Source: Mytilisepta virgata (Eukaryota; Mollusca; Bivalvia; Mytilida; Mytilidae). From it: a stretch of DNA of 64,000 bases. Below are positions 35,088 to 47,810 of the stretch, piece by piece (within the stretch, counting starts at the first letter, position 1; each line of letters opens with the position of its first letter). A model generated the notes under the pieces. The model had not been told where the DNA came from. It made no database searches and saw only the letters and a program-made list of their open reading frames with translations. Where the stretch lies: positions 61,999,455 through 62,063,454 of the forward strand of contig CM051517.1 in NCBI GenBank assembly GCA_028015205.1. Reading direction: 5' to 3'. A program made the translations under genes and the position numbers.

Positions 35088-35640
35088 GTCGAGCCTTCGA
35101 CTTTTGTCGAAAAAGCGAGACATAGCGATCCTACATTCCGTCGTCGTCGGCGGCGGCGTCCACAAATATTCACCCTGTGGTTAAAGTTTTTGAAATTTTA
35201 ATAACTTTCTTAAACTATCCTGGATTTCTACCAAACTTGGACAGAGGCTTGTTTATGATCATAAGATAGTATCCAGAAGTAAATTTTGTAAAATAAAAAT
35301 TCCAGTTTTTCTGTATATTACTTATAAATGGACTTAGTTTTTCTGCCAGGAAACATTACATTCATTCTGTGGTTAAAGTTTTCAAAATTTTAATAACTTT
35401 CTTAAACTATCCTGGATTTGTACCAAACTTGGACAGAAGCTTGTTTATGATCATAATATAGTATCCAGAAGTAAATTTAGTAAAAAAAAAAAAAAATTTT
35501 CCGTATTTTACTTATAAATGGACTTAGTTTTTCTGCCAGGAAACATTACATTCACTCTGTGGTTAAAGTTTTTAAAATTTTAATAACTTTCTTAAACTAT
35601 CCAGGAATTTTACCAAATTTGGACAGAAGCTTATGTTTCT
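35088..35640 (+). mobile_element. TCGAGCCTTCGA-family element, truncated
   Basis: The 5' end TCGAGCCTTCGACTTTTGTC can fold; then GTCGTCGTCGGCGGCGGCG and three core units (CTGTGGTTAAAG at 35175, 35367, 35557; period about 191). ACCAAACTTGGACAG lies in each unit. No 3' end is found. Confidence 0.65.
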
Positions 35641-35814
35641 ACTTATTTATAAATCTATATATATATAATTGCATACTATATTAATTTTTTACAACAAAAT
35701 CTTTTTTCATACATTTCAAATGTTTTATTTCATTAACTGCAAATCTATTATGTGCATTCACCTATCACACTGAAAATATAGACAACATCAAAAGTAGGCA
35801 AGACACTGGGTTCC

Positions 35815-36190
35815 GCGGAACCCTTACGAATTTTCATTGTTAAAGGGAGATAACTCTTACAATAAGATTTTATTAAATTAAGTTTTATATCCTCGTGTTG
35901 CATGAAATATGCACGAAGTATATAAAAATATTTAAAATAATGGTTTTACAAATTTTAGCATAGGTCTGAGTTAGTCGATTCAATTTTTAATTTTTTTCAA
36001 ATTTCAGGAATTGGAAATTCCCCATTCAGAATCATTTTTGAGGTGTACATAAGAACTTTAGAATTTTTATGTGTTCTTGGACAACTTCACAAGGTCAATT
36101 AACTGACAAAAAATTGTCTTATAATTCTAATGATTAGACTTTCATTATTCCAAAAAATCAATTCCATGAACTGTTGTTTACAGGCAGTAA
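35815..36190 (+). repeat. Dispersed repeat, inverse of 15375-15740
   Basis: AAAGGGAGATAACTCTTAC, GGAAATTCCCCATTCAGAATC and TTTTTATGTGTTCTTGGAC match the reverse strand of the 15.4-kb copy. Confidence 0.7.
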
Positions 36191-37388
36191 TTTTTTAACT
36201 GGAAAATGAAAAATCGTGTTATTTGTGTGGGGAAATATGGCAAGTTGGTGTGCTGCTTCATACAGTGATGAAGGAAAATCTAGTTAATACTTTAAATCTA
36301 TTTACAATGTAATTAAGTTAAGACAAATCTTCAAATCTTGAAACAGTCCATCTAATGAAGGGTCTTGCAAAAATTAAAATTTAGTTTCTGACCTTATCTA
36401 AAATTAATTGCCAGATACAGGAGATATCTGATTGTTCCAAGTTTATAAAAATCTTTGCAGAGGCATTTGGCTGCATCAGGCAGAACATCTTTGCATATGC
36501 ACTTTTAAAAAATATGGTGAAGTGGATTTATTACACCAATTGTATATCAATTTAAATACTACCTTGGCTGATATAAAACAACTTCTGATTGGTCACATTT
36601 TTGTAATTGTTTATGGGAAGGTCTCATTTCTTGCGATCAGCCAACTACTGCGACCAGGAAAGCAGATTTCTTATTAGGAAGGATTTTATAATGGCCACAA
36701 ACGAAGTAAAACATAATACATGTACATGTACATGTATATGAATCATCCTGAATCATTGAAGGTCTTTTGTTTATTAAAATGTCTACTGTAGCCAATGATA
36801 TTTGATTGATCAGCTTCAAAAACTATTGAACGTGTTTGTGAGTTTCCCTTCAAAATTTCTGTATTTTATTCAAATTTTATATTTAATGGGTGACGACTTG
36901 TTTATCGAAAACATTACATCAAACCACAAACCTAAATTTTAAATGAAATGAAAACAACAAATAGATGCATGTAGTTCTAACTTCTGATTTATGGTCTGAA
37001 GTTTACATCGATGGCCTTCAAAAAGTTATACGTAGTAAAAAAGGCTTTACTTCAAAGCTAATTGTTTCGGTCACCTCATTAGAACAAATGAAATAGCTCC
37101 GAACAGTCATTTGACTGTGTGGTAGTGGAGATAAAAGACCATTTGGTTAAATGGTTATTCAACCTATCCACGGTATCAAGTTTAATAAAGGAAATATACC
37201 GTACTATAGAAAATATTAAAAATAAATTTAATTTATAGTTATTAAAATATGGGTATCTGTTTTAGGTTGTGTATATATTGTATAAAAAATAAACGTTTGT
37301 ACAAATCATGTATAAAAAGCATTAAATGTTATCAAGATAAACTTGATTTTTATTGGTTTTTTCTGTCTTAACATCCTTTTTCATTTTT
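36191..37388. other. Intergenic, nothing recognised
   Basis: AT-rich sequence with scattered short frames and an ACATGT-type simple run near 36720. No gene or element is supported. Confidence 0.5.
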
Positions 37389-38195
37389 AACTCACCTGCC
37401 CTAAAAGGCCATGTGAGCTTTTCTCATCACTTGGCATCCGTCGTCCATCCGTCAACATTTCACTTAAAGATCTTCTCCTCTGAAACCACTTTGCCAATTT
37501 GAACAAAACTTGGCAGCAATGGTCCTTAGGTGGTCCTCTTTCAGAATTGTGTCCGATGACCCGGTTCATGATCCAAGATAGCCCCCATAGCCTAACTTAG
37601 CTTAACATAGCTCCTATTGGAAAATCACTAAAATTTCTTGTCCGAAACCACCTAGCCAATTTCAACGATTTCAGCGAAATTTCACTGCAATTGTCCTGAG
37701 ATTGTCCTCTTTCAGAATTGTGTCCGATGACCCTGTCCGTGATCCAAGATGGCTGCCATAGCTGAACTTAGTTTAAAATAGTCCCCTTTGGAAAAATCAC
37801 TAAAATTTCTTCTTTTTCTGAAACCACTGAGCCAATTTGAACTAAACTTGGCAGCAATGGTCATGTGGTTGTCTTTCAGAATTATGTCTGATGACCCAGT
37901 CCATGATCCAAGATGGCCGCCGTAGCCCAACTTAGTTTAACATAGGACCTATTGGAAAATCACTAAAATTTCTTCTTGTCCGAAACCACCTAGCCAATTT
38001 CAACGAAACTTCACTGCAATTGTCCTGAGATTGTCCTCTTTCAGAATTGTGTCCGATGACACTGTCCGTGATCCAAGATGGCTGCCATAGCTGAACTTAG
38101 TTTAAAATAGTACCCTATGGGGAAAATCACTAACATTTTGGCAACCATGTTGCTCATGTTCACAGGCGAGTGATCAGGCTCCAAGGAGCCTCTGG
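37389..38195 (+). mobile_element. CTCACCTG-family element, copy C
   Basis: 5' AACTCACCTG, 3' CAGGCGAGTG at 38163, hairpin AGGCTCCAAGGAGCCT at 38176-38191, end CTGG then TTTT. Four core units (GAAACCAC at 37482, 37644, 37820, 37982). Shortest full-ended copy in the window. Confidence 0.82.
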
Positions 38196-39104
38196 TTTTG
38201 AAAGTTTTTCATACAGTATTTATCCTGCATTTGGTTTCACATGGCATTTTTGACTACTCAGTGTAGCTCACTTCTGAAATATGTCTGCTAGTTGTCATAT
38301 ATAAAAAATCTTTTTCCCACAAATTTTTTCCATACTGGTTTTAGATATTTATTTTTAAATTCACTTTACAAGGAAATTCTATATGGGGACTTTAGTTCAA
38401 ATAATGAAAAGCAATCAGACCATGCACACACACACACACTTGATATTACCTCCTATTTTGGCAAAATTTTCAAAATACCAGTAAGAGCTAAAGAATTGTC
38501 CCCTCTGTTAAAATTTGAGCTAAAGATTGGCTCCTCATAGTAAAAGTATGAGTGAAAAAAAATGTAATGGTATAGATATTCAATGGGGTGAGATTGTTCT
38601 CCATGTTGAAGACCTCACTGTGACAGATGAAGAATAGCAAAACGACCTCTTTTCTCTAGCTAAGGTGTGTGTCACACACTCGTAGGGATGTTGTGTCAAG
38701 AAATTATCTTTTTTTATCCTTCATTTCATATTATGCTTCAGATTACCCAGATTCATTGTAAAATTTTGAACAATTTGCAGAGAAAAACACTGAAGCTTGC
38801 CTTGCACATTATTCTGAATTTCTTTGTAAGTTGTCACAAGGGATAATTTCGGTGTCATAAATTAGAATGTAATAAATCTATATAGTCTGGCCATATTCTT
38901 CATGTAAATATTTGTCATAATTGCTCATAAAATAAATACTCATGAACTTTGTTTTGTGTCTTTTAGCAGCAATATAACATTTGGACAAAAGCTTTAAAAA
39001 TCCAACAGTTGAATACTACAGTAATATAAATTGTTTTGAAGGAATTCATTTGTGTATAAATGAGAACAACTCACTCTCAAACTAAATAATTGATTGTTGT
39101 TGAT

Positions 39105-39570
39105 TAATGTCCAGTGGCAAATATTTCATGCTTCTTCAGGACAAGAACCGTTTCTCATTTAGAACCCAGCTGTGGTTAAATGAACATTAGGTGGTACTCT
39201 TTCAAAATTGTGTCTGATGGTCCAAATGTCTGACCAAAATGACAGTCACAGCCCAACTTAGTATAACATAGGACCTTATGGGACATTAACATAAAAATCT
39301 TCCTGTTTGAAAGCAGTTGCTCAATTAGAAACAAACTTTGATGGAATAGTCATTGCATTGTCTTCTTCCAAATTTTTTCCAGCTGTCCTCTCTCTGACCA
39401 AGTTGGCCACCACATCCGAACTTACATGTAGTTTAACATGGGACCCTATAAGAAATTTACAAAAAATTCTTGTCTGGAACCAGTTGGTCAGTCAGTTAGA
39501 ACCAAACTTTTGATGGTCCTATTCAAAAATTTTGTCTGTCAGTCCTGCCCTTTTATCAAAATGACCTTAT
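39105..39570 (+). repeat. R8 fragment followed by decayed CTCACCTG-type core
   Basis: ATGTCCAGTGGCAAATATTTC at 39110 is the inverse of the R8 3' part at 6365-6395. From 39182, TTTCAAAATTGTGTCTGATG and ACATAGGACC match core units of the CTCACCTG family. It ends where the next element begins at 39571. Confidence 0.5.
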
Positions 39571-41610
39571 TATACGACCGCAAAATTTTTGCAGCGTATA
39601 TTGGTATGACTTTGGCGTCGTCGTCCGAAGACATTTGGTTTTCGCACTATAACTTTAGTATAAGTTAATAGAAATCTATGAAATTTAAAGACAAGGTTTA
39701 TGACCACAAAAGAAAGGTTGGGATTGATTTTGGGAGTTTTGGTCCCAACAGTTTAAGAATTAGGGGCCAAAAAAGGGCCCAATAAGCATTTTTCTTGGTT
39801 TTCGCACAATAACTCTAGTATAAGTAAATAGAAATCTATGAAATTTTAACACAAGGTTTATGACCACAAAAGGAAGGTTGGGATTGTTTTTGAGAGTTTT
39901 GGTCCCAACAGTTTAGGAATTAGGGGCTAAAAAAGGGCCCAGATAAGCATTTTTCTTGGTTTTTGCACAATAACTTTAGTATAAGTAAATAGAAATCTAT
40001 GAAATTTAAACACAAGGTTTATGACCACAAAAGGAAGGTTGGGATTGATTTTGGGAGTTTTGGTCCCAACAGTTTAGGAATTAGGGGCCAAAAGGGTCCA
40101 AAATTAAACTTTGATTTCATCGAAAATTGAACTAATGGGGTTCTTTGATATGCCGAAACTAACCGTGCATTTAGATTCTTAATTTTTGGTCCCATTTTCA
40201 AATTGGTCTACATTAAGGTCCAAAGGTCCAAAATTAAACTTAGTTTGATTTTAACAAAAATTGAATTCTTGGGGTTCTTTGATATGCTAAATCTAAACAT
40301 GTACTTAGTTTTTTTTATTATGCGCCCAGTTTTCAAGTTGGTCCAAATCGGGGTCCAAAATTAAACTTTGTTTGATTTCATCAAAAATTGAATATATGGG
40401 GTTCTTCGATATGCTGAATCTAACCATGTATTTAGATTTTTGATATTTGGGCCCGGTTATCAAATTGGTCCACATTGAGGTTTAGAGGGTCCAAAATTGA
40501 ACTTTATTTGATTTCATCAAAAATTGAATTCTTGGGGTTCTTTGATATGCTGAATCTAACCATGTATTTAGATTTTGGATATTGGAATACCACAAAGGGA
40601 TGGTAAGAATTGTCTTTGGTAGTTATGGCTCAAACCGTTAAGGAATAAGGTGCAAAAAAGGGGGGGAAAGGGTTTCTAGGTTAATGGACAATTACTTAAG
40701 TACAAAACATAATTTAAAAGGCAGTGTAAGGTTGGTAATTGAAACTCATTTGAATATCTCACCTAAACTGCTTTAAATTATTTATATTGGAAATTTGCCA
40801 AAAACTTTATTATTAATAAATTCCATTGGAAATTTGCCAATAACTTTAGTTTAATGAACTTCATTGGAAATTTGCCAATATAAAATGTTGCTGCTGAAGC
40901 TTTTTTGTTTGTCTCACCTAAACTGCTTTTAAATTATGTATATTGGAATTTGCCAAAAACTTTATTATTAAATTTCTGATTTATATATAAAAGCAAATAA
41001 TAATGATAAGGCAAGAGATACACACCAAACAGGATGTGTAAATTATAATAAGTATTGTGCAATAGCAAGAAATTTTCAATTGCACAGTATTGCGCAATAG
41101 CAAGAAATCTTCAATTGCACAGTATTGCGCAATAGCAAGAAATTGATATTTGGGCCCGGTTATCAAATTGGTCCACATTGAGGTTTAAAGGGTCCAAAAT
41201 TGAACTTTATTTGATTTCATCAAAAATTGAATCATCAAAAATTGAACTATTGGGGTTCTTTGATATGAACCGTGTATTTTGATTCTTAATTTTTGGTCCC
41301 GTTTTCAAATTGGTCTACATTAAGGTCCAAAGGGTCCAAAATTAAACTTCTTTAAAATTTTCCATTTTAAATTGGTTATTTCTGATTTATATATAAAAGC
41401 AAATAATACTGATATGGTTTGAATAGGTAAATTAAAAATTTTTAAGTTCTTAGACCACATTAATTCTGTGTCAGAAACCTATGCTGTGTCAAATATTTAT
41501 TCACAATCCAAATTCAGTGCTGTATCAAGCTTGAATGTTGTGTCCATACTTGCCCCAACTTTTCAGGGTTCGACCTCTGCGGTCGTATCAAGCTGCGCCC
41601 AGCGGAGCAT
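39571..41610 (+). mobile_element. TATACGACCGC-family element, reference copy
   Basis: About 2.04 kb with both ends: ATACGACCGC at 39572, its inverse GCGGTCGTAT at 41579, hairpin GCTGCGCCCAGCGGAGC at 41592-41608, then an AT-rich flank. Core units with GGTTTTCGCACAATAAC lie in the first 400 bp; GGTCCAAAATTAAACTT repeats follow. The site matching the nested insertion at 25363 is the T6 run at 40901-40906, here unoccupied. Non-coding. Confidence 0.82.
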
Positions 41611-41669
41611 TTTATTTTATCATAATATCGGATATACTGGTAATTTGTTGTCCACAATTCATATTTAAA

Positions 41670-41932
41670 TCTCCTGCTCTGAAACCACTGGGTCAATTGA
41701 AACCAAATTTTGGTGAAATGGTTCCTTTCCAAAATATGTGTCCAGCAGACCAAACATGGCCATTTTTTAAAAAATAGGAAAGTAAGGCACAAACCATTTG
41801 ATTTTCTAGGGGGGCCTGGGTTTCATGCCTTGGTCAGAAGTGGTTACATTGTCACAGACTTTTCTGTACTTAACATTTAACCCTGTGCAATGCACTATCT
41901 GGTGAGCGATACAGGCTCCTGGGAGCCTCTGG
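41670..41932 (+). mobile_element. CTCACCTG-family element, copy D (5'-truncated)
   Basis: CTGAAACCACTGGGTCAATTG near 41679 is one core unit; GGTGAGCGATACAGG then hairpin AGGCTCCTGGGAGCCT at 41913-41928 and end CTGG before a T6 run. Confidence 0.75.
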
Positions 41933-42061
41933 TTTTTTGACAATCTAAGTCCAATAACTCTAGAATGACAAAATAGAAAATCGTCAAAATCAAAAGGGAG
42001 TTTTGAGTTATGGTGTTGATGGACAGATGGACATTAGTATACCATAATACGACAGGCGTAT

Positions 42062-42250
42062 AAAAAATACAGACAGGGCCTTTAGCATGCAGGGAGCATG
42101 GCATTCTCCAAACACTTTACCCACTATGGTCTGCAGTCAGGCTTTCCATATTATGACTCGACATGCTAGACAGCTTTGTGGGTTGAACTCCTGTGATCCA
42201 CCACAGGCTAGTGAATTGTTTGAGTTTACACACCAATGAATGCTGTAATA
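42062..42250 (-). repeat. R8 family copy, reverse strand
   Basis: On the - strand it reads CATAATATGGAAAGCCTG and GCATGCTAAAGGCCC, matching 6160-6210. Confidence 0.5.
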
Positions 42251-42324
42251 ACAACTTTTATTTACACTTCCAAAAAACTTGAGGAATTTAATAAAATAAG
42301 TTTTGAAATTTTAGCCTGTAATAA

Positions 42325-42603
42325 TTAAGGTATCCGGACCATAAATGACCACGTGATTAATCAAAGGTTCCCGGATGTTCCATACAATGCAATTGAAATG
42401 ACCTCCGTAATTATCGGCAAACTTCGGAAATGTCAATATAACTAACTTATTTTTACAGACTCTGCATATAAGCAAGAAAATGTGTTTCAACTTGAGAAAA
42501 ATATATATACAAAATTCCAGCTTTAAATTGTTTTGTTTGGCCATTCGTGGTCAAAAAGAGATACAATTTTCGATCATGATCTATTATGGTCCGGATACCT
42601 TAA
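42325..42603. mobile_element. TTAA-ended MITE, copy 2
   Basis: 279 bp with the same perfect 20-bp ends as 388-666 and roughly 90% identity by eye over the full length. It is intergenic, about 42 kb from copy 1. Confidence 0.82.
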
Positions 42604-44188
42604 CAGCACTATTTTCAATCCTACACTAACATTGTTCATTGAAAAATTAATGCCACAAGAAGTCTAAATGTTGACCAATGAAAATTTACTTTACAATCAA
42701 TGTTTAAAAAGCAAGCCATTTAGCCTCTTATTCTAATACAGAAAAAAAAAAACACTTTGCATAATTTTACAAGTGGTTTTATTTCTTTCTTTCAACAAAC
42801 TTTAACAAACTTAAGGCAAACTTTATCTAACCATGAATACAATTTGATTTTTTTTTTACCATATAAATGCTGAGCAGTATGCAGAGCTAAAATGCACTAA
42901 ACAGATACACGTACATGTAATAACAGTACACAATAAACAATAATACAATTACACAAAAAAAGAAAATACATTTGTAGGTCTTATTATACTATTGTATAAA
43001 ATAAAGGCAACATTCTCGGTAGTAAGATTATCTGTGTGAAGTTTTATGATTAACAGATGATTAAACAGATTGAATTTACATTGAGGGTTAAGATCACCAT
43101 AAAATGATTTAATGCAACTTCATTTTTCAAGTACACCAGAAATCTTATCTATGGAAAACATTTATTTAGCCACTTACCTCCATGAAAATTTTGGAAAATG
43201 TTGTTTTCAAAGTATCCTTGTATAAAGTTAGGGAAAAACACAGATTAATCAATATGACCATATATTTGAGTAACAAAAATGTAAATGGAAAGATTTTTTG
43301 TTGCAACTATCTGCTATATATATCTACACCTGAGGAAATAGAAGCTGGTAGAACAGTTCAGCTATTAAGATGCTAGAACCATATAAAAATTTCTACATAT
43401 ACTTTTAACTCTGAACATATCTATCTAATAGCTAATAAATACATTTCAATATGAACAGATGTTTATTTACCAGGGCAGCCAGTTTTTGAAAAAAATGTCG
43501 AAATTGTTCCACGCCACCTGATTAGTTATGAACCAATCAATTCATTTATATACATGTATATGCGAGGCATAATAATAAAAAATTATTACCCTGTTTGTAT
43601 CAGATTCTATAGCACCTTGTTTTGTTTTCATCTAAACCAGGTCTGTTTTTTATTTATTTATTCATACAAGACAAAATGTCTGGCTTTATCATATCACTCT
43701 GTGTGTGTGTGAGCATAGAATATTTAGAATTACCTTTTTACAGACCAGATACTAGAAAAAAACTTATTTCTTTTTAACTGACTGCATGAGAGGGATTGAT
43801 GAAAGGAAACCCCCCCCCCCCCCTTCTGTCTGCTCAGAATCAAAGATTTGTTGAAAAAGTAGAGCTATCAGTACATGTATACAGAATTTCACATAACAAT
43901 AAAATATCAGTCTGCGGCTACTCTATCTGTATATATATATATCACAATATTCTCATAGAAGATGATATGTACTAATAAAAGAATAACAAACAATGAAGAA
44001 AAAAAATTATTCTCAAAATTAAAATCGTATACATTGTATACAATATTACATACACAAATTTATCTCTGTTCATTTGAAACTTGAAAATACATGAAGCTAC
44101 AAAAAAAAATATAATATGATATTCAAGGCTTCTAGCAGTAACAAAATAACAAAAAAAAATCACTATGGCCAGCATCAGCAATCACAAC

Positions 44189-44192
44189 GCCC

Positions 44193-44243
<51 letters not shown>
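44189..44243. repeat. Poly-C then poly-A tract
   Basis: About 24 C followed immediately by about 31 A on the + strand (poly-T then poly-G on the transcript strand of CCP1). Tract length is uncertain, as such runs are prone to sequencing error. Confidence 0.8.
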
Positions 44244-44245
<2 letters not shown>

Positions 44246-45164
44246 AACCCAACTTAAGGCATCTCAGAATATTTAAGAAGTAATGAGCAGTTGCATCTTA
44301 CAATGCTTTTTTGATAATCAATCCTTGAAACAATTGTTATTCAGATTTGAAATAAAACAATTCTTAAAAAAAAAAATAAGAATACACTGGGATGTAAACA
44401 AAACTTGGTTGGAAAAATTTAATATTTTGGTTTCTAAGTTCATGGATGGAACCTATTTTGATTGGATACCATAAAAATTTCAAAGCAAATCTTAACACTT
44501 AAAATTCTAAGACTCAGTACAAGAAACAATGAAAATTAAATAAATGTCTTGATATATTTGGTTAAATGCCCATCAACAGCCCATTTAAATGAAGAAAAAT
44601 AATTTAAACAATTAAAATTTACATCAACACATCAAAGAAGGGAACTAAAAGTTCCTTTCCTCACATTTTTCTATGATTTTGATATCCTGCTACATGTAAC
44701 TATGACTTTCATTAATCCATGTTTAAAACTTTTCAAAATTTCAACCCGAGTAAAAACAGAAGTTTATGAGGTCATGAATTCTATTTTAAATGATTTCTTA
44801 CTAGCCAAGTCACAAAATGAAGATGATCGAGATGGTCAAATCGTCATGGTGATGCAGAAATGACTATCCAAAGCTATATTCTAAGACATGTTATAGTTCA
44901 TTATGTCAAATAGTTCCTCACTTTTTTAGATTACTAGGTGGTTTGGAGTAACAGAAAGAAAAACATTTTTTTCCCCAATTTTTTAAAATAATTGATGGAA
45001 AGCAAACTAAGGAAGGAGGTTATCAGAATAGAGGAGGGACATATGAATTGGATAGAAATGAGGTATATGGTAATGCCTTACTCCTTCATAAGTCTTCTTA
45101 AGGCTTTCTTTCAGGAAAGTACGTACATTGTCATAAGAATATAGATTCATTTTTGGTGGTTTTA

Positions 45165-45375
45165 CACAACTTTCATGCATTTGACATTATCGTGGTGGCC
45201 AGTTTTTATTAGTGGAGGAAGCCCAATAATGCGGAGAGAACAACCAACCTACAGCAGGAAAAATGTCAATCCTTGTCATTCAAGATCCAAATTTAACACA
45301 TATCTCCGGATTCAAACTCACGAACTCAGCGTTGAAAGGCTAATTACATAAACTATATAAATCACTGCAGCCCCT
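45165..45375 (-). mobile_element. Degraded tRNA-derived SINE
   Basis: GGCCAGTTTTTATTAGTGGAG, GTCAATCCTTGTCATT and ACTCAGCGTTGAAAGGCTA match the SINE at 54-57 kb with many changes; the head is damaged. Confidence 0.6.
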
Positions 45376-47629
45376 GTCTGTATGAAAAGGAAGTTTTTAT
45401 AACAAAATATAAATATAATGTCTCATGATCATATTTATAGGTACATAAACATGTATAAATAATATCTGAAACTAAGCACCGCGTATGAAAATAATGGATA
45501 TCAAAATTTCATATAAATTCAAATGAATGAACCTAAACGAAAAACTTAACCAGAGTCGCTCAAGCATAAAATGTAGGTCATAATGACCCATTTATTGTAC
45601 GACTGCTCATTACTACCCAAGGCACATCCACTGATGAAGTTTTATTGATGCACTATGCCTAATAGTTCCAAAGAAACATTCGTGGGCAGGGCATAAAAAT
45701 ACCTTAATATCAACAACAAATTCTAAGATTTCCTTTAAATAATGCTGACTGCTATTCATGTGTAAAAATTACGAAAAGATTCATTACATTAGAAGGATAT
45801 TTAAACAACGATTACACATTTGCTTTAAGAAGAAAAAAATCAAAACCATAGCAAAGTTTGTTCTATAAATCAAAAGGTACAAATTAATAAATATGACATA
45901 AAATACTGTAGACATTTTTTGGCTAATCTAAAATTAACTTTATACACCTTGTTTTCATATGAATAAACTTTTTACTGTAAAATATGTTTTCAGATAATTA
46001 TTCTGTTAAAATTAGTGAATTTTATAACTGTAATATAGCTAATGTTATACATTCCTAGCAGTCTAGTGCATTTTTTTATTTAATAAAATTTGTATATACG
46101 TGTATTTGTGCAAAGTATGTCTAAAAAGATACCTCATTTTACCTCAGTCCTTAATATCTCAAGACACATTTATTCAGCTTACATTACATTTCTACAGGGT
46201 ATATGGGAAAATGTACATACTTTGAATTCTGTGTAAATGACAATAATGCCCATTTCGTACAGAACATTTTAATACAAGATTTTTAGCATAAAAAATTTAT
46301 ACATACTAATGCTTGTTTCAAAGATATTCTAAACATTAAACCTAATATACATGAAGAAGCAAAAAAAAAATAACTTCTCTTACATGAGCTCAACCATAAA
46401 AAATAATATTCAACTGAAAATTTGAGTTCAATGCTTCAAAATTTAAAATCATTTGGATTTCATTGTTTGGTCATGTGGTATAGAGAACCACAAAGAGAAA
46501 AAACTTCCGAAATGCACATACCGTGGATTCATTATCCAATGTTTGATACAAAATCATTCCATGAGACAGATTTTTCATTTTTGTTAATTTTGATAAAATG
46601 TTTCATTCTTTAAAATGATGAAATATTACAAGAAATATCAATTGTATATAACTAGAATCATGTCTGGAAAATGTTAACTGTCAACTTGCAAGTCTTTCAA
46701 GACAAATTACCAATTTGACAGTCTTTAAGGTGGACTGGGAAACAAAAATATCCATTATCAAAATAAATTGCCTGAAAAATAATCTCTTGCACTAGGAAAC
46801 ATTCTATAGAGAGTGAAAGAGACAGAGTATTTTAGAGAGAAAAAAGAAGAAAAAAAAGAAAAAAGAGCACAAACAACTGGAAAAATAATGCATTTAATTA
46901 AAAAAGCTTGAGAAACTTCATTTTTTTTAACTACATAAAGCCCCTTTTCTCAAAGTACATGTAAAAAGCTATTGGAAGAAAACGCTTCAAATGACTAGAC
47001 TGTACATTTTCATGCTGACTAAATAAGTTTTCTAATACTGATACATGTATACGAGCTTTTGACATTTACTGATAAGTTTTATACAGAAGTACTTCCTCCA
47101 AAACATGGTAATGTTGGGTAAAATTGTCAATCTCATCCAAACGAATCACTCACTATTTTTCACCCAAATGAATCAATGAGTGAAACCATCGTTTATAAAA
47201 TTAATTTGTTTTGAAAAATAATATAGTACACAAATACTGTATTTTTTATATGTATTACATGTATATCAATCAAAATTATGTATTTTATGAATATGTATTA
47301 TTTTTGGCTCCTAATTTACATATAATACTAAAACGGTATAATACTTTGCCTACAATTGTTGTACATAGGTCATATAGTGTATGTATTATACTATTTCATA
47401 AAACTGTTCTCATATAAATATATATCTGACCGCATTCCATTTCGATATCAATAAATTATATACAGTGTACGATACTTTCTATTATCACAAGTATAATATG
47501 CATGAAAAAATGTAACAGACGAATTAACTTAAAAAATAGTCAAATCAAATTTAGACAAGATCTGTACAAATTTTGTGTACAGTCATGTTTTGCTATTAGT
47601 TAAAATGCAGGTAACAGTCGATTTATTTG

Positions 47630-47810
47630 TAGTCAAACCGGCTCAAGAGACCACCTGTATTAAGCAAAAACCTGTCTTATAAGACGACTATTTTTAGATC
47701 ACTTTATAGTGCATTTCATATAAACTGAACCTGTATTAAAAGACCACCTGTCTTATGAGACCACTTTTCAGCTCTCCATTTAGTGGTCTCTTAAGACAGG
47801 TTTGACTGTA
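47630..47810. mobile_element. AGTCAAACC-ended MITE
   Basis: TAGTCAAACCGGCTCAAGAG at the left and its inverse CTTAAGACAGGTTTGACTGTA at the right; GACCACCTGTATTA occurs inside. 181 bp. Confidence 0.65.

Noticed and set aside
27306..41777. Frames sharing [19 protein letters not shown]
   Set aside because: They cover the common 3' end of the TATACGACCGC-family elements.
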